Position numbers and translations under genes: made by a program. 64,000 nt of DNA from Streptomyces liliifuscus. Lineage in GTDB: Bacteria; Actinomycetota; Actinomycetes; Streptomycetales; Streptomycetaceae. Under the pieces are notes generated by a model, which saw only the letters and a list, made by a program, of their open reading frames with translations, was not told the origin of the DNA and ran no database searches. Location: NCBI RefSeq assembly GCF_016598615.1, contig NZ_CP066831.1:1426001-1490000 (forward strand), written 5' to 3'. Positions 18,485-27,033 of this stretch are shown here, in pieces; position 1 is the stretch's first letter; each line of letters opens with the position of its first letter.

Positions 18485-18859
18485 ATGGGCACTGCGGCAA
18501 GCCCCGGCTTCGACACCGAAGCGCTGCGCCGGGGTATCGAAGGCCAGAACGCGTCGGCGCTCCTGTCGCTGTACGCGGACGACGCGGAAATGCGCGTCGT
18601 CGACCGCAACACCCAGCCCAGCCACCCCAAGGTCATGCACGGCCGCGAGCAGATCCGCGAGATGCTCGTCGACGTCTACAGCCGCGACATGACACACAAG
18701 TTGGAACAGTGTGTGATCCAGGGCGACCAAGTCGCCTTCACCGAGTCCTGTCAGTACGCGGACGGCACCAGGGTGCTCGCGAACTCGATGATGTCGCTGC
18801 GCGACGGCAAGATCGTCGACCAGGTGGTGCTGCAGGCATGGGACGACCCAGAGCAGTAA
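18485..18859 (+). CDS. NTF2/SnoaL-like small protein
   Basis: 124 residues with the layout of the NTF2-like/SnoaL superfamily: an N-terminal helix (TEALRRGIEGQNASALLSLY), then the ADDAEMRVVDR strand, a PxVMHGREQIREML helix, and C-terminal strands ending with DGKIVDQVVLQAW. Such proteins form a cone-shaped pocket and act as binding proteins, isomerases or cyclases; the substrate here is unknown. AAGGAGG lies about 6 bases upstream of the ATG. It is followed convergently by the MarR gene, with only 21 bases between the stops. Confidence 0.75.
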   Translation: MGTAASPGFDTEALRRGIEGQNASALLSLYADDAEMRVVDRNTQPSHPKVMHGREQIREMLVDVYSRDMTHKLEQCVIQGDQVAFTESCQYADGTRVLANSMMSLRDGKIVDQVVLQAWDDPEQ

Positions 18860-18880
18860 GGGGTATGCCGGGGGTCCGGA

Positions 18881-19414
18881 TCACGACCCGTCTGACCTGG
18901 ACCTTTTCGGCTCGGACGCGTCCGGGGCGGCCTCTGCGGCCTCGACCAGCTTCCGGAGCAGGTCGGCGAGTGTCCGCTTCTCTCCTTCTGACAGCACTGA
19001 GAGCAGCGCGTTCTCGCCATGTTCTTCGGAGGCCGCGTGCCGCTCGAACGCGTCGTATCCCGCCGGGGTGAGCCGTACGTGGACCCGGCGGCGGTCTGCC
19101 GCGTCGTGCGTACGCGTGATCAGGCCGGCGTCCTCCAGCGGGCCGAGCCGTGCCGACAGCGCGCCCCGGGTCAGGCCGAGCAGCTCGGCGAGCCGTGACG
19201 GGCTCGTCTCGTAGGGCGGGCCGAGCCTGCGCAGGGTGAGCAGCACCTTGAACTGCCAGTGTCTGAGCCCGTCGGAGGCCAGGGTGTCCCGGCGGGCCTG
19301 CGCCGCGTGCCGTGCCAGGATGCCGAGCCGCGCGAAGATCGCCTCCTTGACCGGGTCCATCCAGTCGAGCTCCTTCGACCAGAGCGCGACGTGCCGGTCG
19401 ACCGAATCGCCCAC
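18881..19414 (-). CDS. MarR-family transcriptional regulator
   Basis: 177 residues with the MarR winged helix: LRHWQFKVLLTLRRLG, the recognition region SRLAELLGLTRGALSARLGPLEDAGLI, and the wing THDAADRRRVHVRLTPAG, with dimerisation helices at both ends. MarR dimers usually repress themselves and a divergent neighbour and release DNA on binding an aromatic ligand or on oxidation. The divergent neighbour is the TPR-like gene at 19492, and the 77-bp spacer carries a tandem AT-rich repeat suited to be its operator. The charged, Ser-rich C-terminal tail lies outside the fold. Confidence 0.88.
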   Translation of the reverse strand: MGDSVDRHVALWSKELDWMDPVKEAIFARLGILARHAAQARRDTLASDGLRHWQFKVLLTLRRLGPPYETSPSRLAELLGLTRGALSARLGPLEDAGLITRTHDAADRRRVHVRLTPAGYDAFERHAASEEHGENALLSVLSEGEKRTLADLLRKLVEAAEAAPDASEPKRSRSDGS

Positions 19415-19445
19415 CGATCCCCTCCTGACGTCCGGACGGCTGCCC

Positions 19446-19475
19446 GATAGTTTTCTTGTGGATAGTTTTTCTGAT
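19446..19475. promoter_or_regulatory. Tandem 15-bp AT-rich repeat, candidate MarR operator and promoter
   Basis: GATAGTTTTCTTGTG and GATAGTTTTTCTGAT stand head to tail in the short spacer between the MarR gene and the plus-strand gene at 19492. The AT content contrasts sharply with the flanks. Position and repetition suggest promoter and operator use; binding is inferred. Confidence 0.5.
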
Positions 19476-19491
19476 TACTACCTTCCTCGCC

Positions 19492-20349
19492 ATGACAAAA
19501 ATGACGAGCACGCCCCACGCCGTCCTTCCGGTGGACGTCGTCGTCGCGGCGGCGCGTGAACTGGCCCGGGCCGGACGGTGGCCGAGCGCCCTGGACCTCC
19601 TCGACGGGGCGGTCACGGCCCAGCCGCACCACCGCGCGGCCATCGCTCTCGCCGGGGCGGAGGTCGCTCTTGAGCACGACTGGTTCGGCGGTACGGACAC
19701 GGTGGCCGCGCGGATCACCGCCGCGGACAGGGTCTTATCCGAACTCACCGAGCCGGTCGGCCTCTGGGACCTGGACTTCGTACGGCTGCGGCACACGTAC
19801 TTCCGGCTGCTCCGCGGTGACGGCACGTTCCGGTTCGGGCCGGCGGGCAAGGATCCCGACGAGCTGGCGGAGCTGCGGCGGTGTGCGCTGGAGCTGTGCG
19901 AGCGGGCGGCCGACGACGTGCGCCGGGGCTGGGCGCGGATGTACCTCGGGCTGATCGTCGACAACCTCTTCGCCGAGCGGGACGCGGCCCCCGCTCACTA
20001 CGAACTCGCCCTGAGCGCCGGGGAGTCGGGCGACGACCTGCTCACCCGTGAGGCGCTTCGGCATCTCGGCGACCACGATCACGACGACCTGGACCACGCG
20101 CGGGCACGGGAGCGCTGGACCCGGGCGACCGCTCTCGGCGCCCGGGCGGGGAACGTCCCCGGCACGCTCTCCCAGCTGCTGCTCCTGGCGGTGCTGGCCC
20201 GCGACCGCGGCGACGAGGCGGGCGCCGCGGCCCTCGCGACCGAGGTGGCACGCTGGGCGGGAGCGATCGGGGCCGTACGCATCGAGGCCCAGGCGACCGG
20301 TTTCCTGGCGGGCGTGGACCCGACGGCCGGACCGGAGGAGGATTCCTGA
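19492..20349 (+). CDS. TPR-like helical protein under MarR control
   Basis: 285 residues, all-helical and Ala/Leu/Arg-rich, with degenerate TPR-type units: WPSALDLLDGAVTAQPHHRAA at the start, and later YELALSAGESGDDLLTREAL and the ARARERWTRATALG segment. There is no signal peptide, membrane segment or catalytic motif. I chose ATG 19492; a second ATG three codons later is possible, and an upstream in-frame start at 19456 would overlap the operator repeat. No good ribosome site is visible, so it may be a leaderless or nearly leaderless mRNA. The function is not recognised; divergence from MarR suggests stress- or ligand-induced expression. Confidence 0.6.
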   Translation: MTKMTSTPHAVLPVDVVVAAARELARAGRWPSALDLLDGAVTAQPHHRAAIALAGAEVALEHDWFGGTDTVAARITAADRVLSELTEPVGLWDLDFVRLRHTYFRLLRGDGTFRFGPAGKDPDELAELRRCALELCERAADDVRRGWARMYLGLIVDNLFAERDAAPAHYELALSAGESGDDLLTREALRHLGDHDHDDLDHARARERWTRATALGARAGNVPGTLSQLLLLAVLARDRGDEAGAAALATEVARWAGAIGAVRIEAQATGFLAGVDPTAGPEEDS

Positions 20350-20363
20350 CCGTCGGCGGAGCC

Positions 20364-20412
20364 CCCTCACGGGCGCGGGGAACCGCGCGACCAGCCACCG
20401 ACCGCCCGCAGA
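20364..20412 (+). repeat. Copy A of the dispersed Streptomyces intergenic repeat
   Basis: The core GGGCGCGGGGAACCGCGCGA is followed by CCAGCCACCGACCGCCCGC. It matches the segments near 25200 (inverted), 32110 and 63140. It lies between a gene end and the ZTP riboswitch. Confidence 0.7.
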
Positions 20413-20447
20413 CGGGAACCGCACCCCGCCGGAGCGTAGTGTGGTGG

Positions 20448-20527
20448 CAGGCCGTGACTGGCGCTGAGGTGGAGTACCACCGGGGAGCGGCCCGACGCAC
20501 ACGTCTTCGCCGCGCGCCTGGGCATCA
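20448..20527 (+). ncRNA. ZTP (pfl) riboswitch upstream of folD
   Basis: The leader of folD matches the pfl motif: GCCGTGACTGGCG in the first conserved block, a variable GGTGG/CCACC stem, then CCACCGGGGAGCGG and finally CGCCTGGGCA. These blocks are the published consensus of the RNA that senses ZTP/ZMP (AICAR phosphate) when 10-formyl-tetrahydrofolate is short. The last block ends 26 bases before the ATG, with the ribosome site CAGGAG in between, so control is probably at translation or by a downstream helix. Derepression of folD under folate limitation is the expected output. Confidence 0.88.
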
Positions 20528-20550
20528 TCTACGACGCTCAGGAGTGGCTC

Positions 20551-21399
20551 ATGTCCCAGGCCCGGCTGATGGACGGCACCGGTCTCGCCCGGCGGATCGT
20601 CGAGGAGACGGCCAAGCGGGCGGCCGACCTCACCGAACGCACGGGGGTGGCACCCTGTCTGGCCACCGTGCTCGTGGGCGAGGACCCCGCCTCCGTCACG
20701 TACGTACGCATGAAGCAGAACCGTTCCCGCAAGGCGGGTATCGAGTCGCGGCACGTGGCTCTGCCCGCCGGGACCACGACGAACGAGCTGATCGGCACGC
20801 TCACCGCGCTGTCCGCCGACCCCACTGTGCACGGCATCCTGTTGCAGCACCCGATGGGTCACCACATCGACGAGCGCGCGGCGTTCGAGGCGATCGCCCC
20901 GGAGAAGGACGTCGACGGGGTCACTCTGGCGTCGTTCTCCGCGATGAGCTTCGGGCTGCCGGGCTTCGCGTCGTGCACGCCCGGCGGAATCATGCGGCTC
21001 CTGGACGAGTACGACGTCGATCCGGCCGGCAAGCGGGCCGTCGTGGTCGGCCGCAGCGCAATCCTCGGCAAGCCGGTGGGGATGCTGCTGCTCGGCCGCA
21101 ACGCCACGGTGACGTACTGCCACTCGCGTACGACCGACCTGTCGGCGGTCGTTCGGGAGGCGGACATCGTGGTGGCCGCGGTGGGGCGGCCCCGGCTGAT
21201 CCGCGGCGAGGACATCAAGCCGGGCGCGGTCGTCGTCGACGCCGGTTACAACCCCGGCAACATCGGCGACGTCGACTTCGACGGCGCACGGGAGCGGGCC
21301 TCGCTGATCACTCCCGTGCCGGGCGGCGTCGGTCCGATGACGATCGCCACGCTGCTGGCCCAGACCGTCGAGGCGGCCACGCGGCAGACCGGCGTCTGA
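20551..21399 (+). CDS. folD: FolD methylenetetrahydrofolate dehydrogenase/cyclohydrolase (divergent paralogue)
   Basis: 282 residues, standard FolD length. FolD oxidises 5,10-methylene-THF to methenyl-THF with NADP and hydrolyses it to 10-formyl-THF for purine and fMet synthesis. The active-site YVRMKQ (Tyr51, Lys55), the KDVDGV loop (Asp120, Asp122), the Rossmann segment VVVGRSAILGKPVGMLL and the signature PGGVGPMT are all present. The substrate-pocket motif usually written QLPLP reads QHPMG here (about 99-103), so this may be a second, diverged FolD. It sits behind a ZTP riboswitch and a good CAGGAG ribosome site, and its stop abuts the stop of the convergent membrane protein gene. Confidence 0.93.
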   Translation: MSQARLMDGTGLARRIVEETAKRAADLTERTGVAPCLATVLVGEDPASVTYVRMKQNRSRKAGIESRHVALPAGTTTNELIGTLTALSADPTVHGILLQHPMGHHIDERAAFEAIAPEKDVDGVTLASFSAMSFGLPGFASCTPGGIMRLLDEYDVDPAGKRAVVVGRSAILGKPVGMLLLGRNATVTYCHSRTTDLSAVVREADIVVAAVGRPRLIRGEDIKPGAVVVDAGYNPGNIGDVDFDGARERASLITPVPGGVGPMTIATLLAQTVEAATRQTGV

Positions 21400-22437
21400 T
21401 CAGCGCATCCACGCGCTGTAGTCCACGACGTCACCCGCCCCGAGTCCGTACTCGGGCTCGGCGACCGAGGCGGTGCTCTCCAGGCCGAGGACGGCACCGG
21501 TGGCCGGATCCATGATCAGCATCCGGTGGTAGCCGGTGCCGTCGTACACGTACGCCTGACCGTGCCGGCCGAGGCGATCGGTCACCTGGCCGACGGGCCG
21601 CAGTCCGTCGGCGTCCGCGAGGAGCCGGGCGAGGGCCGCGACCTCACGGGTGCCGAGGGTCCAGGTGTCGAGCAACAGCCGTGTGGCGTCGAGCAGTTCG
21701 CGTGTGGTCAGGGGGGTGTCGATGTGCTGCGCCTCCTGCAGATAGGCGCGCAGCCGCTCGGCGTCGTGCGGGGGCGGCGACTCGGGCGGGGCGTCGCTCC
21801 AACTCGGCGGGAAGGTCTGCGCGCTGATGACGTGACCGTCGTCGACGAGGCGCGAGTCGCCGTCCTCGTCGGAGAGGACCGGCCGGCCCGGGTGCCGCGG
21901 GTCGGTCGCGACGACGAGTTCCGTGTGGCTGTCGTCCGCGTTCCAGCGCACGACGCGCTCCACGGGGAGCGTGATCGGAGGCTTGTCCTCCGACATGCCC
22001 ATGCTCCACGACTGCACATGCGTGCCCTTGCGCAGCCCGGACGAACCGTCCGCCGCGGCCGCGTCGGCCCGCTCGGCCAGCCGGTCCAGCGGTACGGGGG
22101 TGGAGTCGGCCCGGACGACCAGCGGGCGCGGCGCGGCCACCGCGGGGGTGGTGCTCGGGCCCGCGAGGAGGAGCGCGAGGGAGGTCACGGCGACGGCCGC
22201 GGTCGTCGCGAGGGCCCACACCAGACGCGTACGGCGGGGGCGGGGGCCGCGCAGCAGTCGGCCGAGGCTGCCACGGCCGGGCAGGAAACGGCCCCGCTTC
22301 GAACGCTCGTCGGCCGCCGGGCCCACGAGCTGGTTGAGGCGGCGCTCGGCCTCGTGGCCAAGGGATCCGTCGCCGAAGCGGGCGTCGTCGGACGGCACCG
22401 GGTTGGCGCGACGCAGCAGTTCGAGTTCGTCAGCCAT
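21400..22437 (-). CDS. Membrane-anchored ECF-sigma-associated protein (CU044_5270-like)
   Basis: 345 residues. Residues 1-70 are cytoplasmic and charged; a single transmembrane segment follows at about 73-93 (LVWALATTAAVAVTSLALLLAG); the rest is an extracytoplasmic domain with SWSMGM, a two-helix region (TTRELLDATRLLLDTW) and a C-terminal DPATGAVLGLES strand pair. This arrangement and the 8-base overlap with the upstream ECF sigma gene fit the CU044_5270-type family, which are sigma-linked membrane proteins, possibly anti-sigma factors. There is no zinc-binding HxxxCxxC motif, so it is not a ZAS-type anti-sigma factor. AAGGAG precedes the ATG. Confidence 0.75.
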   Translation of the reverse strand: MADELELLRRANPVPSDDARFGDGSLGHEAERRLNQLVGPAADERSKRGRFLPGRGSLGRLLRGPRPRRTRLVWALATTAAVAVTSLALLLAGPSTTPAVAAPRPLVVRADSTPVPLDRLAERADAAAADGSSGLRKGTHVQSWSMGMSEDKPPITLPVERVVRWNADDSHTELVVATDPRHPGRPVLSDEDGDSRLVDDGHVISAQTFPPSWSDAPPESPPPHDAERLRAYLQEAQHIDTPLTTRELLDATRLLLDTWTLGTREVAALARLLADADGLRPVGQVTDRLGRHGQAYVYDGTGYHRMLIMDPATGAVLGLESTASVAEPEYGLGAGDVVDYSAWMR

Positions 22438-22993
22438 GGCGCTGCTCCTTCGGGATGTCGCGGCGAGGCGTGGTGGGACCGGCGGCCACGGTGGTCCGCA
22501 TGCTGTCGATCTCGGCTCTGAGCCGGCGGCGGGCGCGGTGCAGCCGCATCGCCGCCGCCCTGCTGCCACAGCCGAGGGCCACGGCGACCTCGTCGATGCC
22601 GAGTTCCTCCCAGGTGGTGAGCCGCAGAACCTCCTGATCGGCGGGGGCAAGCCGGGCCAGCGCGTCGTGCACCCAGGCGCCGGGCTGTTCCGAGTCGGGG
22701 CTGTCCACGATCTGTCGGCCGTGCGCGGTCTCGTCGTGTCCGAGCTTGTCGACGAGTCGCCGGCGGCGTCCGTAGCCGCGTACCGCGTTGGACAGGCAGT
22801 TGCGTGCCACGCCGTACAGCCAGGGAAGAGGGGAGGCGGGCAGGTCGGACCGGCGCCGCCAGGCGACGGTGAAGACCTCCGCCACCACTTCCTCGACTTC
22901 GCTCGTCCGGCCGTCCAGTCGCCGCGCAACGTACCGGCTGACCGCCCAGTAGTGCTCGCGATAGGCAGCGGCGAAGGTCTCGTCGTTGCTCAT
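22430..22993 (-). CDS. ECF RNA polymerase sigma factor
   Basis: 187 residues with sigma region 2 ([21 protein letters not shown] and the [14 protein letters not shown] stretch) and region 4 ([47 protein letters not shown]). These ECF factors recruit RNA polymerase to stress promoters and are normally held by a membrane partner, here probably the downstream overlapping gene. The start ATG 22993 begins MSNDETF; longer frames upstream run into the divergent cytochrome oxidase promoter region. The ribosome site is weak (GGA). Target promoters are not identifiable. Confidence 0.9.
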   Translation of the reverse strand: MSNDETFAAAYREHYWAVSRYVARRLDGRTSEVEEVVAEVFTVAWRRRSDLPASPLPWLYGVARNCLSNAVRGYGRRRRLVDKLGHDETAHGRQIVDSPDSEQPGAWVHDALARLAPADQEVLRLTTWEELGIDEVAVALGCGSRAAAMRLHRARRRLRAEIDSMRTTVAAGPTTPRRDIPKEQRHG

Positions 22994-23099
22994 GTTCCGT
23001 AGGTGTCCGGCAGTCCCTCGATCGTCACACCCGCATGCGGTGATCCTTGTCGCTCGGCTCCAGTGTGACGCCGGGACGGGCCGCGGACACAGGCGGGGT

Positions 23100-24782
23100 A
23101 TGGAGAGCAACACTGTCACCGCGGCGCTCGCGCCCCCGCGTGCGGGCCGCCGCCCGGGCCTCGCCGCCGTCCGCTGGCTGACCACCACGGACCACAAGAC
23201 GATCGGTACGTTGTACCTGGTCACGTCGTTCGCGTTCTTCTGCATCGGCGGCGTGATGGCGCTGTTCATGCGCGCCGAACTGGCCCGTCCCGGCACGCAG
23301 ATCATGTCGAACGAGCAGTTCAACCAGGCGTTCACGATGCACGGCACGATCATGCTGCTGATGTTCGCGACACCGCTGTTCGCCGGCTTCACCAACTGGA
23401 TCATGCCGCTGCAGATCGGCGCGCCCGACGTGGCGTTCCCGCGGCTGAACATGTTCGCCTACTGGCTGTACCTGTTCGGCTCGCTGATCGCGGTCGGCGG
23501 TTTCCTCACCCCGCAGGGCGCGGCCGACTTCGGCTGGTTCGCCTACAGCCCGCTCTCGGACGCGGTCCGCTCGCCGGGCATCGGCGCCGACATGTGGATC
23601 ATGGGCCTGGCGTTCTCCGGCTTCGGCACCATCCTGGGCGCGGTCAACTTCATCACCACCATCATCTGCATGCGCGCCCCGGGCATGACCATGTTCCGCA
23701 TGCCGATCTTCGTGTGGAACGTGCTGCTCACCGCGGTCCTCGTGCTGCTCGCCTTCCCCGTCCTCGCGGCCGCGCTGTTCGCGCTGGAGGCGGATCGGAA
23801 ATTCGGCGCACACATCTTCGATGCCGCCAACGGCGGAGCCCTGTTGTGGCAGCACCTGTTCTGGTTCTTCGGGCATCCAGAGGTGTACATCATCGCGCTG
23901 CCGTTCTTCGGCATCATCAGCGAGGTCATCCCGGTCTTCTCCCGCAAGCCGATGTTCGGCTACATGGGCCTGATCGGCGCGACCATCGCGATCGCGGGTC
24001 TGTCGGTGACGGTGTGGGCGCACCACATGTACGTCACCGGCGGCGTACTCCTGCCGTTCTTCTCCTTCATGACGTTCCTCATCGCCGTGCCGACGGGTGT
24101 GAAGTTCTTCAACTGGATCGGCACCATGTGGAAGGGGTCGTTGAGTTTCGAGACCCCGATGCTGTGGGCGACGGGCTTCCTGATCACCTTCACCTTCGGT
24201 GGTCTGACCGGTGTCATCCTGGCCTCGCCGCCGATGGACTTCCACGTCTCGGACTCCTACTTCGTGGTGGCGCACTTCCACTACGTGGTGTTCGGCACGG
24301 TGGTGTTCGCGATGTTCTCCGGCTTCCACTTCTGGTGGCCGAAGTTCACCGGCAAGATGCTCGACGAACGCCTCGGCAAGATCACCTTCTGGACGCTGTT
24401 CATCGGCTTCCACGGCACCTTCCTCGTCCAGCACTGGCTGGGCACGAACGGAATGCAGCGCCGGATTCCCGACTATCTGGCCGTGGAAGGACTGACGGTC
24501 CTCAATACGGTGTCCAGCATCTTCTCCTTCGTGCTCGGTCTGTCCCTGCTGCCGTTCTTCTACAACGTGTGGAAGACGGCGAAATACGGCGAGAAGGTCG
24601 AGGCCGACGATCCGTGGGGTTACGGCCGTTCGCTGGAGTGGGCGACCTCCTGCCCGCCGCCGCGGCACAACTTCGTCGTCCTGCCGCGGATCCGTTCCGA
24701 GTCCCCGGCGTTCGACCTGCACCATCCCGAAATCCGTGCCGTGGCAGGGCAGTTGCCTGCGCCGGAGAGGGTTCTGCGGTGA
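23100..24782 (+). CDS. ctaD: Cytochrome c oxidase (aa3-type) subunit I, orphan copy
   Basis: 560 residues, twelve hydrophobic segments. It is the core heme-copper subunit that reduces oxygen and pumps protons. Key residues are visible: the heme ligand histidine in FTMHGTIM, the CuB/Tyr motif [10 protein letters not shown], the HH pair in WAHHMY, and the heme ligands in HFHYVVFG. No subunit II, subunit III or bc1 genes are nearby, so this is a secondary copy outside the main cta-qcr operon. It is followed by GTGA overlap with a small one-helix membrane protein. The ATG choice removes an upstream extension that overlaps the divergent sigma gene; the ribosome site is poor (GGCGGGG). Confidence 0.95.
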   Translation: MESNTVTAALAPPRAGRRPGLAAVRWLTTTDHKTIGTLYLVTSFAFFCIGGVMALFMRAELARPGTQIMSNEQFNQAFTMHGTIMLLMFATPLFAGFTNWIMPLQIGAPDVAFPRLNMFAYWLYLFGSLIAVGGFLTPQGAADFGWFAYSPLSDAVRSPGIGADMWIMGLAFSGFGTILGAVNFITTIICMRAPGMTMFRMPIFVWNVLLTAVLVLLAFPVLAAALFALEADRKFGAHIFDAANGGALLWQHLFWFFGHPEVYIIALPFFGIISEVIPVFSRKPMFGYMGLIGATIAIAGLSVTVWAHHMYVTGGVLLPFFSFMTFLIAVPTGVKFFNWIGTMWKGSLSFETPMLWATGFLITFTFGGLTGVILASPPMDFHVSDSYFVVAHFHYVVFGTVVFAMFSGFHFWWPKFTGKMLDERLGKITFWTLFIGFHGTFLVQHWLGTNGMQRRIPDYLAVEGLTVLNTVSSIFSFVLGLSLLPFFYNVWKTAKYGEKVEADDPWGYGRSLEWATSCPPPRHNFVVLPRIRSESPAFDLHHPEIRAVAGQLPAPERVLR

Positions 24783-25135
24783 CGGCGATGGACGAACGGC
24801 CTGTCGATGCGGGTGCGTTGATCAACGAGTTGGAGGGTCATCTTCTGATCGAGGCCACCCGGGGTGAGGGGCGGGCCGAAGCGGGCCGGTTCACCCGGCA
24901 GTTCGGGTGGCTCACCGACAGTCAGCGGGTCGAGATCGAGGAGAGGTTCGCGGAGGCGTACGTGGCGCTTGCGGGGGTTTCGTGGCGGCGGACGGTTCAG
25001 CGGGGCGCTGAGTTGCGGGGTGAGTATGAGGGGGCGTATCGGGTGTTGCGTCGGCGGCTGGTTGCGGGGTGGTTGGTCGGGATGGGGCTCCTCAGCGCGG
25101 TCGGCGTTGTGGTCCTCTCTCTCGTCCGGCCATGA
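24779..25135 (+). CDS. Small C-tail-anchored membrane protein coupled to ctaD
   Basis: 118 residues. The GTG start overlaps the stop of ctaD (GTGA); an ATG three codons later is an alternative. The soluble part is charged and helical ([20 protein letters not shown], then [20 protein letters not shown]), and the C-terminus is a single membrane helix ([22 protein letters not shown]) with two residues after it. No cofactor-binding motif is present. Coupling suggests a small accessory or stability factor for this orphan oxidase subunit; no known subunit IV family was recognised. Confidence 0.7.
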   Translation: MTAMDERPVDAGALINELEGHLLIEATRGEGRAEAGRFTRQFGWLTDSQRVEIEERFAEAYVALAGVSWRRTVQRGAELRGEYEGAYRVLRRRLVAGWLVGMGLLSAVGVVVLSLVRP

Positions 25136-25173
25136 CGTGGTGAGTGTTCCGCTCGGCGAGAGGGTCGTTCGAC

Positions 25174-25224
25174 AACTGCGGGCCGACTGTGGCTGGTCGA
25201 GCGGTTCCCCGCGCCCCTTGAGGG
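25174..25224 (-). repeat. Copy B of the dispersed Streptomyces intergenic repeat (inverted)
   Basis: Read on the minus strand it gives AAGGGGCGCGGGGAACCGCT, then CGACCAGCCACAGTCGGCCC, matching the other copies. It sits between two convergent genes, where its potential to fold suggests a terminator-like role. Confidence 0.7.
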
Positions 25225-25249
25225 CGGGCCGCGTCGTAGCGCGCGGGGC

Positions 25250-26011
25250 TCACCTGAACTGGTCCGCCAGGAAGTCCTCCCAAGTCCGCTTGCCCACGGT
25301 GGTGTTCGTGAAGGAGAGGTTGTCGCCCGCCCGGTACGCGCGGCCCGCCTTTCCCGGCATGTGGACGGGGAGCAGGAGGCGGCGCTTGCCTTGGGTCTTC
25401 AGGTAGGTGGTGAGGAGGTCGGTCAGGGTGTGGACCGTCGGGCCGGTCAGGTCGGGGACCAGGCCGGCCGGCTTGGCGAGGGTGAGTTCCACCAGTCGGG
25501 CGGCCACGTCGCGGGAGTCGACCGGCTGGAAGCGGAGTCCGCCCGGGACCGGGATCACGGGCAGCTTCGCCATCCCCTGCGCCATCTTCAGGACCAGGTC
25601 GTGGAACTGGGCGGCCCGCAGTGTCGTCCACGGGAGGCCGGAGTCGGCAACGGCGCGCTCGGCGCCCAGCTTGGCCCGGAAGTAGCCGAGCGGGATCGCG
25701 TCCGCGCCGGTGACAGAGATGTACACCAGGTGCCGTACCCCGGCGCGTGATGCGGCCCGCACGAGGTTGCGGGTCGCCTCGTCGTCGCCCTTGGGACCGC
25801 CCGCCAGGTGGAGGACGGTCTCGACTCCGGCCAGCGCGGCCTCGATGCCCTCGCCCTTGAGGAGGTCGGCGGTCACGTACTCGACGCCTTCCTCGGATGC
25901 GCGGCCGTGCCTGCTGAGGACCCGCACGTCGTGGCCGGCCTCACGCAGGAGGGGGACGACGTGGCTGCCCAGGGTGCCCGTACCGCCGGTGACCAGGATG
26001 GGAGTGGTCAT
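25250..26011 (-). CDS. NmrA-like NAD(P)-binding epimerase/oxidoreductase, probable ECF41 target
   Basis: 253 residues, extended/atypical SDR. The N-terminal Rossmann motif is TGGTGTLGSHVV (GxxGxxG), followed by the acidic-loop VLSRHGR and the strand LHLAGG. The catalytic Tyr-x3-Lys region reads YFRAKLGAE, with Lys preceded by a Tyr at the usual spacing. The C-terminal half has the NmrA/epimerase pocket. ATG 26011 has GGAGGA upstream. It is divergent from an ECF41-type sigma factor, and in published ECF41 systems the partner gene is typically a carboxymuconolactone decarboxylase, oxidoreductase or epimerase driven by that sigma. The substrate is unknown. Confidence 0.85.
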   Translation of the reverse strand: MTTPILVTGGTGTLGSHVVPLLREAGHDVRVLSRHGRASEEGVEYVTADLLKGEGIEAALAGVETVLHLAGGPKGDDEATRNLVRAASRAGVRHLVYISVTGADAIPLGYFRAKLGAERAVADSGLPWTTLRAAQFHDLVLKMAQGMAKLPVIPVPGGLRFQPVDSRDVAARLVELTLAKPAGLVPDLTGPTVHTLTDLLTTYLKTQGKRRLLLPVHMPGKAGRAYRAGDNLSFTNTTVGKRTWEDFLADQFR

Positions 26012-26088
26012 GGTTCCTCCGTAAATCGCTCGGCCCGGGAGTCCGGCTCCCGGTACCTTCGGCTGGGTTTTTGTGGATCTACTGCCAT

Positions 26089-26115
26089 GACCCCGGCCGA
26101 CGAAGGAATGTGACA
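26089..26115 (-). promoter_or_regulatory. Candidate ECF41-type promoter for the NmrA-like gene
   Basis: On the minus strand TGTCACA (26115-26109) is followed after 16 bases by GGTC (26092-26089). The published ECF41 consensus is TGTCACA-N16-CGTC, so the -35 is exact and the -10 matches three of four. It points to the NmrA-like gene about 75 bases away and overlaps the ribosome site of the sigma gene. Confidence 0.5.
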
Positions 26116-26117
26116 CG

Positions 26118-27002
26118 TTGAACGAGCTCGACTGGCTGACCGAGGGTTTCGAGGAGCACCGGCCCCGTCTGCACGCGATGGCGTACCGGATGCTCGGTTC
26201 CGCGAGTGAGGCCGACGACGCTCTTCAGGACGCCTGGCTGCGGGTCGGTCGCGCCGACACCGACGACGTGGAGAACCTCGGCGGGTGGCTGACGACGGTG
26301 GTGGCGCGGGTGTGCCTCAACCTGCTGCGTTCGCGGGAACACCGGCGTGAGGAGTCGCTCGAAGCGCAGGAACCCGTCCCGGCCCTCGGTCGGGACGACG
26401 GACGCGATCCCGAGGAGGAGGCGCTGCTGGCCGACTCGGTCGGGGTGGCCCTGCTGGTCGTGCTGGACACGTTGTCCCCGGCCGAGCGGCTCTCCTTCGT
26501 CCTGCACGACATGTTCGCCGTGCCCTTCGACGAGATCGGCCCGATGCTGGAGCGTTCCCCGGCCGCCGTCCGACAGCTCGCGAGCCGTGCCAGGCGCCGG
26601 GTCAAGGGGGCCTCACCGCTGCCCGAGGCCGATCTGGCCCGTCGGCGCCGCGTCGTGGACGCCTTCCTGGCCGCCACCCGCGGCGGGAACTTCGACGCGC
26701 TGGTCGCCCTGCTCCACCCGGACGTGGTGCTGCACGCCGACAGGTCGGTCATCCCGACACCCGAGCCCGTCGTGGTGAGCGGGGCGCGCACGGTCGCCGA
26801 GGGCGCGATGGCCGCCACGGGCCGGGCCCGGTTCACCGGTCCCGCGCTGGTGGACGGCTCGGTCGGACTCGCGATGGCTCCGCACGGGCGGCTCTTCCTG
26901 GTGCTCGCCTTCACGATCACGGACGACCTGATCACCAGGATCGACGTCGTCGCGGACCCGGACCGGCTCGACGCCCTGGATCTCGCGGTGCTCGACGACT
27001 GA
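26118..27002 (+). CDS. ECF41-type sigma factor with SnoaL-like C-terminal domain (SigJ-like)
   Basis: 294 residues. Sigma region 2 (RPRLHAMAYRMLGSASEADDALQDAWLR) and region 4 (LSPAERLSFVLHDMFAVPFDEIGPMLERSPAAVRQLASRARRRV) are followed by an NTF2/SnoaL-like domain (about 180-294; VDAFLAATRGGNFDALVALLHPDVVLHAD). Instead of a separate anti-sigma factor, ECF41 members are controlled by this fused domain. The only start in this frame with a ribosome site is TTG 26118 (GAAGGA about 10 bases upstream). It is divergent from an NmrA-like gene with a fitting promoter. The signal sensed is unknown. Confidence 0.9.
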   Translation: MNELDWLTEGFEEHRPRLHAMAYRMLGSASEADDALQDAWLRVGRADTDDVENLGGWLTTVVARVCLNLLRSREHRREESLEAQEPVPALGRDDGRDPEEEALLADSVGVALLVVLDTLSPAERLSFVLHDMFAVPFDEIGPMLERSPAAVRQLASRARRRVKGASPLPEADLARRRRVVDAFLAATRGGNFDALVALLHPDVVLHADRSVIPTPEPVVVSGARTVAEGAMAATGRARFTGPALVDGSVGLAMAPHGRLFLVLAFTITDDLITRIDVVADPDRLDALDLAVLDD

Positions 27003-27033
27003 CGGCGGTGCGGCGCGTCGGCGTGCGGACCCC

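Noticed and set aside
23025..24725. 566-codon frame opposite ctaD
   Set aside because: Glu/Arg/His-rich shadow of a membrane-protein gene with no motifs of its own.
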